A stretch of 10,225 bases of DNA, from NCBI GenBank assembly GCA_947364395.1, contig CANASS010000057.1:1-10225 (forward strand), written 5' to 3'. Position 1 is the first letter of the stretch, and each line of letters begins with the position of its first letter. Both the position numbers and the translations under genes were made by a program. Origin of the DNA: an uncultured bacterium (lineage in GTDB: Bacteria; Bacillota; Clostridia; Oscillospirales; Oscillospiraceae). Positions 1 through 6,430 of the stretch are shown here, one piece after another. The notes below the pieces were generated by a model, which had not been told where the DNA came from, made no database searches, and saw nothing but the letters and a program-made list of their open reading frames with translations.

Positions 1-15
1 GCCGAGCGCTTTGCT

Positions 16-44
16 AATATACCAGACCCCACGCCCTTTGTCAA
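16..44 (-). promoter_or_regulatory. Strong leftward promoter (extended -10)
   Basis: On the minus strand a perfect -35 box TTGACA (44-39) is separated by exactly 17 bp from TATATT (21-16). A TG one base upstream of the -10 makes it an extended -10 promoter. Transcription would begin near base 9 and leave the window to the left, so the gene it serves is not visible. Immediately behind the -35 lie A-tracts spaced like an UP element (separate entry). Confidence 0.75.
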
Positions 45-48
45 CACC

Positions 49-74
49 TTTTTTCATCTTTTTTCGATTTTTTT
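49..74 (-). promoter_or_regulatory. Phased A-tracts (UP-element-like) behind the leftward promoter
   Basis: Read on the minus strand, three A-tracts lie at 54-49, 64-59 and 74-68, with centres about 10 bp apart, one helical turn. The first starts 5 bp upstream of the TTGACA box. Such phasing bends DNA, and A-tracts in this place are known to bind the RNA polymerase alpha C-terminal domain. It suggests a highly expressed leftward unit. The role is inferred from position and spacing alone. Confidence 0.5.
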
Positions 75-137
75 CGCCTCCGCCTTTTTGACCCCTTCCG
101 CCGTCCCTTTCCTCACCCTCACACCCTCCCCCCGCGC

Positions 138-159
138 GCGCTGCGGCTCAGCGCTTTTT
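138..159 (+). terminator. Intrinsic terminator upstream of metA
   Basis: A perfect 6-bp stem GCGCTG/CAGCGC (138-143 with 149-154), loop CGGCT, is followed by five T (155-159). It lies upstream of the metA -10 box, so it would stop transcription arriving from the left rather than metA itself. If a further metA promoter lay to the left it could act as an attenuator, but no leader-type riboswitch is recognisable around it. Confidence 0.6.
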
Positions 160-205
160 ATACTTGCGAAACCTCCCCGCCTGTGTTACCCTAGGATGTA
201 TCTAT

Positions 206-211
206 TATAAT
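206..211 (+). promoter_or_regulatory. Candidate -10 box of metA
   Basis: A perfect TATAAT hexamer lies at 206-211. No good -35 box is found 16-18 bp upstream (the best fits are poor matches around 182-189), so an activator may be needed. The predicted start near 218 would give a leader of about 18 nt containing only the ribosome binding site AAGGAGG (222-228), which leaves no room for a riboswitch. Confidence 0.45.
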
Positions 212-235
212 AATGACCCCCAAGGAGGTTTGACC

Positions 236-1168
236 ATGCCCATCCGTATCCCCGACTCTCTCCCCGCCACCAGCGTGTTGGAGAGCGAAAACATCTTTGT
301 CATGACGGAGCGCCGCGCCCTGCACCAGGACATCCGCCCCTTGAGCCTGCTCATCCTCAACCTGATGCCCACCAAGATCGTCACCGAGACCCAGCTGCTG
401 CGCAAGCTGTCCAATACGCCCCTCCAGGTCAATGTACATCTGCTCCAGACCAAGAGCCACACCCCCCAGAACACGGACGTGGCCCACCTGCAATCCTTCT
501 ACACCACCTTCGATCAGGTAAAGGACCAGCAGTTCGACGGCATGATTATCACCGGCGCTCCGGTGGAAAACCTGGAGTTTGAGGAGGTGGACTACTGGGA
601 GGAGCTTTGCCAGATCATGGACTGGACCCGTTCCCATGTCCACTCCACCTTCCACATCTGCTGGGGAGCCCAAGCGGGGCTGTACTACCATTATGGTGTG
701 GAGAAGCGTTCCCTGCCCCACAAGCTGTCCGGCGTTTTTGAGCATACCATCATCCGCAAGCGCTCCCCGCTGTTCCGGGGCTTTGACGACAGCTTCTACG
801 CCCCTCACTCCCGCTACACCGAGGTAACCATGGAGCAGCTGCTGGAAAAGCCGGAGCTGGAGATCCTGGCTCTGTCCCACGAGGCGGGGGTGTTCGGGGT
901 GAAGAGCTCGGACAACCGGCGATTCTTTGTGTTCGCGCACCCGGAGTACGATGACGACACCCTGGCCCAGGAGTATTTCCGGGACGTGAAGCGGGGGTTG
1001 GACCCGGACCTGCCCGCCCACTACTTCCCCGGCGACAACCCCAGCCTGTCCCCCATCGTCAACTGGCGCAGCTCGGGCCAGCTGCTGTACACCAACTGGC
1101 TGAATTACTACGTCTACCAGACCACTCCCTATGATCTCAGCCGAATCACCCAGGAATCCCAAAGCTGA
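236..1168 (+). CDS. metA: Homoserine O-acetyltransferase (MetA family)
   Basis: MetA acylates the hydroxyl of L-homoserine, the first committed step of methionine synthesis, in the cytoplasm. The protein has 310 residues, the usual family length. Visible landmarks are MPIRIPDSLPA at the N-terminus, the nucleophile Cys142 in CWGAQ, and the His235/Glu237 pair in HPEYD; all three fall at the residue numbers known for the family. Residue 111 is Glu (GAPVE), which in characterised MetA proteins goes with acetyl-CoA; Gly at this place goes with succinyl-CoA. I therefore predict an acetyltransferase despite the old name homoserine succinyltransferase. The ATG at 236 is chosen because AAGGAGG ends 7 nt before it; an in-frame ATG at 164 lies upstream of the -10 box. 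The FAD-protein gene starts 3 nt after the stop, so the two are probably co-transcribed. No SAM riboswitch or T-box is visible. Confidence 0.95.
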   Translation: MPIRIPDSLPATSVLESENIFVMTERRALHQDIRPLSLLILNLMPTKIVTETQLLRKLSNTPLQVNVHLLQTKSHTPQNTDVAHLQSFYTTFDQVKDQQFDGMIITGAPVENLEFEEVDYWEELCQIMDWTRSHVHSTFHICWGAQAGLYYHYGVEKRSLPHKLSGVFEHTIIRKRSPLFRGFDDSFYAPHSRYTEVTMEQLLEKPELEILALSHEAGVFGVKSSDNRRFFVFAHPEYDDDTLAQEYFRDVKRGLDPDLPAHYFPGDNPSLSPIVNWRSSGQLLYTNWLNYYVYQTTPYDLSRITQESQS

Positions 1169-1171
1169 GCC

Positions 1172-2788
1172 ATGCTTCAGATATCCAATCTCAGCCTCCC
1201 GGTGGACGCGGAGGGGACACAGGAGGTCCTCCGGCAGAAGGCCGCCAAGCTCCTGGGCGTCCACCCGGACGATATTTTGGAGCTGTCCCTCCACCGCCTG
1301 TCCATCGACGCCCGAAAAAAGCACGATATCCATCTGGTGTACACCGTCCGCGCTACATTAAATAAAAGAAAAGAAGAATCGGTCCTCCGCCGGGCCCTCA
1401 GAAACGTGACGGCGGCAGCCGATGCGCCCTATGTGCCGCCCACCCTGGGCCGGACCTCCTCCCTGCCTCCGGTGGTGGTGGGGATGGGTCCGGCGGGGCT
1501 GTTCGCCGCCCTGACTCTGGCCCGGGCGGGCCTGCGGCCCATCGTGCTGGAGCGGGGCCGGGATGTGGACCAGCGCACTGCGGATGTAGAGCGCTTCTGG
1601 GCCGCAGGCTGTCTGTCCGCCTCCTCCAACGTCCAGTTTGGGGAGGGAGGCGCGGGAACCTTCTCCGACGGCAAGCTGACCACCGGGATCAACGACCCCC
1701 GCGTCTCCCACGTGTTTGACACCTTCGTGTCCCACGGGGCCCCGGAGGACATCAAATGGTCCCACAAACCCCACATCGGCACCGATGTCCTCCGAAACGT
1801 GGTCAAGTCCATTCGCCGGGAACTGCTGTCGCTGGGCGCGGACGTCCGCTTCGGCCACCAGCTCACCGGCCTGATCCGGACCGGCGGGCGGCTGTCCGGC
1901 GTCACAGTGACAACCGATGACGGCCCCTGCGCCGCCCCCATTCCCTGCGACACGCTGGTGCTGGCTCCCGGCCACTCCGCCCGGGACACCTTTCAAATGT
2001 TATATGAATCCGGCCTGCCCATGGAGCGCAAGAGCTTTGCCATCGGCGTGCGCATCGAGCACAGCCAGGAGGCTGTCAGCCGGGCCCAGTTCGGCGCGTT
2101 CTGGGACAAGCTCCCCGCCGCCGACTACAAGCTGTCCTGCCACCTGCCCTCGGGCCGGTCGGCCTTCACCTTCTGCGTCTGTCCAGGCGGGCAGGTGGTG
2201 GCCGCCGCCAGCGGACACGGCCAGGTGGTCACCAACGGCATGAGCCTCCGGGCCCGGGAGGGAGCCAACATCAACGGCGGCTTTCTGGTGGGGGTGAACC
2301 CGGAGGACTTCGGCGGGGACGGCCCCCTGGCCGGCGTCCGTTTCCAGGAGCGGTGGGAGCGGGCCGCCTTTGAGGCGGGGGGCGGCGGCTTCCGCGCCCC
2401 GGCCCAGCTGGTGGGAGACTTTTTGGCGGGCCGCCCCTCCGCGGGCCCCCGGTCCATCCTGCCCACCTACCGCCCCGGCGTCTCCTGGACCGCCCTGGAC
2501 GGCGTGCTCCCCGGTTACGTGCTGGACACCTTGAAGGAAGCTCTTCCCCTTTTTGGCCGCAGGCTCCGCGGCTTCGCCCACCCGGACGCGGTGCTGACAG
2601 GAGTTGAGACCCGCTCGTCCTCCCCGGTGCGCATCCTCCGGGACGCCTCCTTCCAGTCCCCCGCCCTGCCCGGGCTCTACCCCTGCGGCGAGGGGGCGGG
2701 CTACGCCGGGGGAATCACCTCCGCCGCCGTGGACGGGATAAAAGTTGCAGAAATGATTATTGCCTCTGGCGGCCCGCTTTTTCTTTGA
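1172..2788 (+). CDS. FAD-dependent dehydrogenase, COG2509 type
   Basis: This is a 538-residue flavoprotein of the 'uncharacterised NAD(FAD)-utilising dehydrogenase' family; its substrate is unknown. Residues 1-90 form the small N-terminal domain typical of the family. A Rossmann FAD-binding fold follows: VVVGMGPAG (101-109; glycines 104, 106, 109) with the ribose-binding acidic residue Glu127 in IVLERG. A conserved Gly-rich segment NVQFGEGGAGTFSDGK spans 153-168, and the second FAD-contact motif CGEGAGYAGGITSAAVDG starts at 505. No membrane segment or signal peptide is seen. The start lies 3 nt after the metA stop and has only a weak ribosome site, so translation is probably coupled to metA. 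The last codons (reading PLFL and the stop) lie inside a palindromic hairpin repeat (2773-2802), so the C-terminal tail seems to be supplied by that repeat. The operon with metA may hint at a redox role near methionine metabolism, but this is weak evidence. Confidence 0.88.
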   Translation: MLQISNLSLPVDAEGTQEVLRQKAAKLLGVHPDDILELSLHRLSIDARKKHDIHLVYTVRATLNKRKEESVLRRALRNVTAAADAPYVPPTLGRTSSLPPVVVGMGPAGLFAALTLARAGLRPIVLERGRDVDQRTADVERFWAAGCLSASSNVQFGEGGAGTFSDGKLTTGINDPRVSHVFDTFVSHGAPEDIKWSHKPHIGTDVLRNVVKSIRRELLSLGADVRFGHQLTGLIRTGGRLSGVTVTTDDGPCAAPIPCDTLVLAPGHSARDTFQMLYESGLPMERKSFAIGVRIEHSQEAVSRAQFGAFWDKLPAADYKLSCHLPSGRSAFTFCVCPGGQVVAAASGHGQVVTNGMSLRAREGANINGGFLVGVNPEDFGGDGPLAGVRFQERWERAAFEAGGGGFRAPAQLVGDFLAGRPSAGPRSILPTYRPGVSWTALDGVLPGYVLDTLKEALPLFGRRLRGFAHPDAVLTGVETRSSSPVRILRDASFQSPALPGLYPCGEGAGYAGGITSAAVDGIKVAEMIIASGGPLFL

Positions 2789-2818
2789 AAAGAAAAAGCG
2801 GGATAAAAAGAAACTTTA
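2773..2818 (-). repeat. T/A-rich hairpin repeat, copy 1 (inverted)
   Basis: A perfect 14-bp palindrome (2773-2786 with 2789-2802, two central bases) is followed by a box that on the minus strand reads AAAGTTTCTTTTT. Read on the minus strand it matches the order of copies 2 and 3: box, short spacer, hairpin. Here the distal stem is CCCGC/GCGGG rather than TTCC/GGAA. It overlaps the end of the FAD-protein gene and supplies its stop codon. It may act as the 3' end of the metA unit, though no uninterrupted T-run follows the hairpin. Confidence 0.7.
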
Positions 2819-2916
2819 AACTTCTATCATGCACTGACCGCGTCAATCGCAGCCCATTACCACTTTCGTCCCATTGCGTTTTTCCCTGCCATGAAACACA
2901 TAGCGGAGAGATGTTC

Positions 2917-2964
2917 AAACGTTTCTTTTTTCGCTTCCTTTTTCTTTCCAACGAAAAAAGGAAG
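2917..2964 (+). repeat. T/A-rich hairpin repeat, copy 2
   Basis: A box AAACGTTTCTTTTTT (from 2917) is followed by CG and a hairpin with arms 2934-2944 and 2953-2964. The arms pair as CTTCC with GGAAG and T-run with A-run, with one bulged A and loop TTTCCAAC. The order and spacing match copy 3 at 6333-6377, and the orientation is opposite to copy 1, about 100 bp away. No T-run follows the hairpin on either strand, so it is not a standard intrinsic terminator. Confidence 0.65.
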
Positions 2965-3037
2965 GCCCTTGGCCCTCCGCAACCGCAAATTTACGTCCCG
3001 CAACCCAAACGCAACAGAAAATTGGTGGCCTGAACAG

Positions 3038-3063
3038 GGTGTCCGCTCTAAAATTAGGGCACC
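3038..3063 (+). promoter_or_regulatory. Possible operator dyad around a -10 box
   Basis: GGTGTCC (3038-3044) and GGGCACC (3057-3063) are inverted arms with one mismatch, flanking a -10-like TAAAAT (3049-3054). No clear -35 box was found at the right distance. Because the next gene encodes a DNA-binding protein, an autoregulatory site is plausible, but this rests only on symmetry and position. Confidence 0.25.
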
Positions 3064-3082
3064 TTGAAAGGAGGTCGTCACC

Positions 3083-3964
3083 ATGACATTCGGTGAAAAT
3101 CTGCAATTTCTGCGCAAGCGCGCCAGCATGACCCAGGAGGACCTGGCGGAGAAAATGGAAGTCTCCCGCCAGTCGGTGAGCAAGTGGGAGTCCAACTCCT
3201 CCTACCCGGAGACAGAGGCCATCCTGCGCCTGTGCGCCCTCTTCCACTGTGACATGGACACCCTGCTGCGGGGCGACGTGTCCCGGCGCTTCGGCGAGGA
3301 CGCGTCCCTCTGGGACCAGCACATGAACACCTTTGCCGCCGCCACGACGGCGGGGGTGGTCCTGATACTGCTGGGCGTCACGCTCATGCTGTTTGTGGGT
3401 GAGTTTTTCGCCCTTGAAATGTGGGCGGGAGTGATTTTTTTCCTGTTCCTCTCCGCCGCCGTCACCACCTTCATCCTCTCAGGCATGGGCCACGACACCT
3501 TCCTGCGCCAGCACCCCGGCATCGGCCCCTGCTACACCACGGAGGAGATGAACCGCTTTGAGCGCCGCTTCCCCGCCCTCATCGCCATCCCCATCGTCCT
3601 TCTGCTGCTGGGGCTCACCGCCATGATCCCCCTGGAGCCCCTCGCCCCCGCCCAGTTCAGCAAGGACCAGTGGGACGCCCTGTGCGGGACCTTGTTCCTG
3701 CTGTGCGTCACCGTCACCGCCGCCGCCCTCACCTGGGCGGGCATCCAGCACTCCAAATACGGCTTCCCAGAGGAGAAAATGACCCCGGCCCAGCGCCGGG
3801 TGGGCCGGATCTGGGGTGTGGGCATGGTGGCCGCCACGGCGCTGTACGTGGGCCTGGGCTACGGGCTGGACCTGTGGAAGCAGGCCGCGCCGGTTATCTA
3901 CACCGTAGCCGCCCTGCTGTGCGTGGCCCTCACCATCCTGGTGAAAAAGGACGACGAACCCTAA
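3083..3964 (+). CDS. XRE-family regulator with six-helix membrane domain
   Basis: The protein has 293 residues. Residues 5-64 form a Cro/C1-type helix-turn-helix: the MTQEDLAEKMEVSRQSVSKWE segment carries the recognition helix and the conserved SVSKWE ending. The rest is hydrophobic, with about six membrane segments near 86-108, 111-134, 164-184, 199-221, 243-263 and 268-287, so the DNA-binding domain is tethered to the inner face of the membrane. Such fusions are common in clostridia, where the ligand sensed is mostly unknown; the membrane part is presumed to sense the envelope or a small molecule. The ribosome site AAAGGAGG (3067-3074) sits 8 nt before the ATG. The stop codon borders the palindromic element at 3964, whose first base is the last base of TAA. 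A dyad just upstream (3038-3063) could be its own operator. The target genes cannot be told from the sequence. Confidence 0.85.
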   Translation: MTFGENLQFLRKRASMTQEDLAEKMEVSRQSVSKWESNSSYPETEAILRLCALFHCDMDTLLRGDVSRRFGEDASLWDQHMNTFAAATTAGVVLILLGVTLMLFVGEFFALEMWAGVIFFLFLSAAVTTFILSGMGHDTFLRQHPGIGPCYTTEEMNRFERRFPALIAIPIVLLLLGLTAMIPLEPLAPAQFSKDQWDALCGTLFLLCVTVTAAALTWAGIQHSKYGFPEEKMTPAQRRVGRIWGVGMVAATALYVGLGYGLDLWKQAAPVIYTVAALLCVALTILVKKDDEP

Positions 3965-4127
3965 GAACCTGTATTCACAGCCGAGGCCACCGGATGGCCG
4001 AGGGATTTTTCCCACAGGCAAGGCAAATTTTCGCAGGAATAATTGGGTTTATTTCAAGAAAATTTAACGCCGCATGTGGGGAAAACATCCGGCCAGACGG
4101 TGAATTGAGGTTGTGAATACAGGTTCT
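3964..4127. mobile_element. 164-bp palindromic MITE-like element
   Basis: Perfect 16-bp terminal inverted repeats (AGAACCTGTATTCACA at 3964-3979 and its complement at 4112-4127) enclose a body that is itself an imperfect palindrome about the same centre (4045/4046). TTTTTCCCACA (4006-4016) faces TGTGGGGAAAA (4075-4085), and AAATTTTC (4025-4032) faces GAAAATTT (4058-4065). There is no coding capacity. TA lies directly before the left end (3962-3963) and, one base beyond the right repeat, at 4129-4130, consistent with TA target duplication as in IS630/Tc1-mariner-type elements. Removing the element plus one TA rejoins the regulator stop codon directly to the downstream ribosome site (TAAGGAG). 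No transposase is in the window. Confidence 0.72.
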
Positions 4128-4142
4128 ATAAGGAGCGCTTTT

Positions 4143-5207
4143 ATGATTGACCGCCGCCCAAACTATTACGATACATTCCAGTGCCTGGGCGGGTCCTGCC
4201 CGGACACCTGCTGCCGGGACTGGTCGGTGGCCCTCGACGGGGACGCTTTGGCGGATTACGCCGCCGCCCCCTCCCCTCTGCGGGAGCGCGTCGCCCGCAA
4301 TCTCGTCGCCGACGAGGACGGGGATGTGTGCTTCCGCCTGGACGAAACGGGTCTGTGCGCCCTTTTGACCCCCGACGGCCTGTGCGCCATCCAGCGGGAC
4401 TGGGGGGAGGAGCATCTCTGCGCCCACTGCGCCGCCTACCCCCGGTTCATTGAGGAGTTCGGCTGTCTCACTGAATCCTCCCTTGCCGTCTCCTGTCCCG
4501 AGGCGGCAAGGCTTCTGCTGGAGGCCCCCCGGTTTACGCTGATTGAGGCGGACGACGGCATAGAGGACCCGCCCTTTGAGGGCGTGGACCCAGACCTGCT
4601 GAGGGGGCTGGAGCACAGCCGCGCCCAGGTCCTGGCCCTGCTGGACGGGGGCGCGGGGGCCATCTGGGAGAAGCTGCGGGCCTTGCTGATCCATGCGGAA
4701 ACCCTTCAGGGCTTCATCGGCAGGGGGGAATATGGCCGAATGGCCTCCCTCCCCCTTCCACCCACGGGCGGGCCCGATCCCTCCCGGCGGCAGGGCCCGG
4801 CTGTCCCCCTGCTGGAGCTGCTGGCCGGGTTGGACCCCCTGCGCCCCTCCTGGCCCGAACTGCTGAAGGAGCGGGCCAAGCAGCTCTCCGCCCTGTCCCC
4901 GGCGGATTATCCCGCCCTGCGGACAGGGTATGAGCGGGCCAACCCCCGCTGGGAGCGCCAGCTATCCAATCTGGCCTGTTACCTGGTGTTCCGCCACTGG
5001 CACAAGGCGGTGAACGACGACGCGCTCTATGGCCGCGCCGCTTTCGTATGCGCCGCCTGCTCTGTTTTGTACCACCTGTCTCTTTTCCAGCCGGGGGAGG
5101 AAGCCGCCCTGTGGACCCGGTTCAGCCGGGAGGTGGAGCACGACGAGGACAATCTAAGCCAGCTGATCTGGGCGCTGGACCGCTGGATTGCGGCCGATTT
5201 TATTTGA
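4143..5207 (+). CDS. fliB: FliB-like (flagellin) lysine N-methylase
   Basis: The 354-residue protein has the hallmarks of the FliB family, whose founding member in Salmonella methylates lysines of flagellin. The N-terminal Cys-rich part begins YYDTFQCLGGSCPDTCCRDW with Cys14, 19, 23 and 24, followed by Cys63, 72, 81, 93, 96, 108 and 118. The family segments GLCAIQRDWGEEHLC and SLAVSCPEAARLLL are also present. The cysteines suggest a metal or Fe-S site, which is inferred. No signal peptide or membrane segment is seen. The ATG at 4143 is chosen because AAGGAG (4130-4135) precedes it by 7 nt; an in-frame GTG at 4113 lies inside the palindromic element and lacks a ribosome site. No flagellar gene is near, so the substrate may be another protein. 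mtnA follows after 16 nt, so the two are probably co-transcribed. Confidence 0.82.
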   Translation: MIDRRPNYYDTFQCLGGSCPDTCCRDWSVALDGDALADYAAAPSPLRERVARNLVADEDGDVCFRLDETGLCALLTPDGLCAIQRDWGEEHLCAHCAAYPRFIEEFGCLTESSLAVSCPEAARLLLEAPRFTLIEADDGIEDPPFEGVDPDLLRGLEHSRAQVLALLDGGAGAIWEKLRALLIHAETLQGFIGRGEYGRMASLPLPPTGGPDPSRRQGPAVPLLELLAGLDPLRPSWPELLKERAKQLSALSPADYPALRTGYERANPRWERQLSNLACYLVFRHWHKAVNDDALYGRAAFVCAACSVLYHLSLFQPGEEAALWTRFSREVEHDEDNLSQLIWALDRWIAADFI

Positions 5208-5223
5208 GAGAGGAGCCAATCTT

Positions 5224-6279
5224 ATGTCAGAATATCTCAGCGGCCACGTCCGCCTGGGGGATGACCGGACCAGCGTGGTCATTCTGGACCAGACCCTTCT
5301 GCCCAACGAGGTCAAGTACCTCACCCTGCGCACGCCGGAGGAGATGTTCGAGGCCATCCGGCTGCTGCGGGTCCGGGGAGCCCCGGCCATCGGCATCTGC
5401 GCCGGGTACTGTCTGGCCGCCCTGGCGGAGCAGCGAAAAGCCCTGCCCCCGGACCAGTTCCGGGCCCAGCTTCACCAGCTGTCCCAGTATCTCAACTCCT
5501 CCCGGCCCACGGCGGTGAACCTGAGCTGGGCGCTGACCCGGCTGGGGCGGCTGGCCCATTCCATGCCTCACGCGGACCCCCCCGCCATCGCGGACGCCCT
5601 TGTGGAAGAGGCCATCGCCATCCACAAAGAGGACATCGCCATGTGCAGGGCCATCTCGGAATACGGCCTCACCCTCATCAAGGAGGGCGACGGGATGCTC
5701 ACCCACTGCAACGCCGGGCCGCTGGCCACCTCCCAGTACGGCACCGCCCTGGGCCCCCTGCTGCTGGGGACGGAGCGGGGGATGAAATTCCGGGTGTTCG
5801 CCGACGAGACCCGCCCCCTGCTCCAGGGCGCGCGGCTCACCTCCTACGAGCTGGACAAGGCGGGGGTGGACGTGACCCTGATCTGTGACAACATGGCCTC
5901 CATGGTCATGAAAAACGGCTGGGTGAACGCCTGCTTTGTGGGCTGCGACCGGGTGGCGGCCAACGGCGACGCCGCCAACAAAATCGGCACCAGCGGCGTG
6001 GCCATCCTGGCCAGACACTACGGCGTCCCCTTCTATGTGCTGGGCCCCACCTCCACCATCGACCTGAACTGCCCCACCGGGGAGGAAATCCAGATCGAGC
6101 TGCGGGACCCGGAGGAGATCCGCTCCAAATTCTACGCCCAGCCCATGGCCCCGGTGGGGGTGAAGTGCTACAACCCCGCCTTTGACGTGACGGACCACAC
6201 CCTGATCTCCGGCATCGTCACGGAAAAGGGGATCTGCCGCCCGCCCTACGCTCAGTCCCTGGCGGCCCTGTTTCACTAA
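5224..6279 (+). CDS. mtnA: S-methyl-5-thioribose-1-phosphate isomerase
   Basis: MtnA converts 5-methylthioribose-1-phosphate to 5-methylthioribulose-1-phosphate in methionine salvage, in the cytoplasm. The protein has 351 residues, the usual length. Motifs are RGAPAIGICAGY (51-62), LTHCNAGPLATSQYGTALGP (159-178) with the catalytic Cys162, and FVGCDRVAANGDAANKIGT (238-256) with the catalytic Asp242 and the Asn-Lys pair 252-253. The ATG at 5224 has AGGAG (5211-5215) 8 nt upstream; an alternative in-frame start at 5188 lies inside the preceding gene. None of the other salvage genes (mtnK, mtnB, mtnN and so on) is nearby, so the source and fate of the sugar phosphate must be encoded elsewhere. 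In some anaerobes the same enzyme serves the shunt that ends in DHAP plus an aldehyde. The gene is followed by hairpin repeat copy 3 and a strong terminator. Confidence 0.93.
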   Translation: MSEYLSGHVRLGDDRTSVVILDQTLLPNEVKYLTLRTPEEMFEAIRLLRVRGAPAIGICAGYCLAALAEQRKALPPDQFRAQLHQLSQYLNSSRPTAVNLSWALTRLGRLAHSMPHADPPAIADALVEEAIAIHKEDIAMCRAISEYGLTLIKEGDGMLTHCNAGPLATSQYGTALGPLLLGTERGMKFRVFADETRPLLQGARLTSYELDKAGVDVTLICDNMASMVMKNGWVNACFVGCDRVAANGDAANKIGTSGVAILARHYGVPFYVLGPTSTIDLNCPTGEEIQIELRDPEEIRSKFYAQPMAPVGVKCYNPAFDVTDHTLISGIVTEKGICRPPYAQSLAALFH

Positions 6280-6332
6280 ACGCCCGTCACCCAGCGGAAA
6301 TTGCGCGATAACGCCTCGCCTCATAACCAGTC

Positions 6333-6377
6333 AAAGTTTCTTTTTCGCTTCCTTTTTCTTTTCCAAAGAAAAAGGAA
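6333..6377 (+). repeat. T/A-rich hairpin repeat, copy 3
   Basis: A box AAAGTTTCTTTTT (from 6333) is followed by CGC and a perfect 13-bp hairpin, 6349-6361 with 6365-6377 and loop TCC. It has the same order as copies 1 and 2. Its last two bases are shared with the first arm of the terminator that follows. There is no T-run directly after the hairpin. Confidence 0.7.
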
Positions 6378-6411
6378 CACGCCCCGTCTCCCCGGAGACA
6401 GGGCGTGTTTT
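6376..6411 (+). terminator. Intrinsic terminator after mtnA
   Basis: AACACGCCC (6376-6384) pairs with GGGCGTGTT (6401-6409). After one C/A mismatch an inner stem GTCTC/GAGAC (6386-6390 with 6395-6399) closes a four-base loop. The T-run TTTT is at 6408-6411. It separates the regulator-fliB-mtnA block from the desulfurase operon promoter 20 bp further on. Confidence 0.85.
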
Positions 6412-6430
6412 CCATCCTGCGCAAACCCCG

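Larger units (their letters stand above)
2803..3082. other. Intergenic region between metA unit and regulator gene
   Basis: This stretch holds no convincing gene. It is less GC-rich than its surroundings and contains the tail of hairpin copy 1, about 95 bp of unassigned sequence, hairpin copy 2 in opposite orientation, and a possible promoter/operator just before the regulator gene. Short open frames here run through the repeats and lack family features or ribosome sites, so they are not listed. Confidence 0.6.

Noticed and set aside
160..235. SAM riboswitch or T-box in front of metA
   Set aside because: The predicted leader is about 18 nt and no conserved T-box (TGGNACCGCG-like) or SAM-box pattern is seen in 1-235.
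164..235. Upstream in-frame start extending MetA by 24 residues
   Set aside because: It lies before the -10 box, has no ribosome site, and the family N-terminus MPIRIP begins at the ATG at 236, which has AAGGAGG.
2757..3033. Short Lys/Phe-rich frames over the hairpin repeats
   Set aside because: They are translations of A- and T-runs within the repeats, with no ribosome site or family features.
4113..4142. GTG start for the FliB-like gene
   Set aside because: It lies in the terminal repeat of the palindromic element without a ribosome site, while the ATG at 4143 has AAGGAG at proper distance.
5227..6324. Long minus-strand open frame opposite mtnA
   Set aside because: Gly/Val/His-rich composition typical of antisense shadow, with no ribosome site, while mtnA on the other strand has all catalytic motifs.
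6333..6377. Hairpin copy 3 as the mtnA terminator
   Set aside because: No T-run follows it on either strand; the GC-rich hairpin at 6376-6411 with TTTT is the better terminator.
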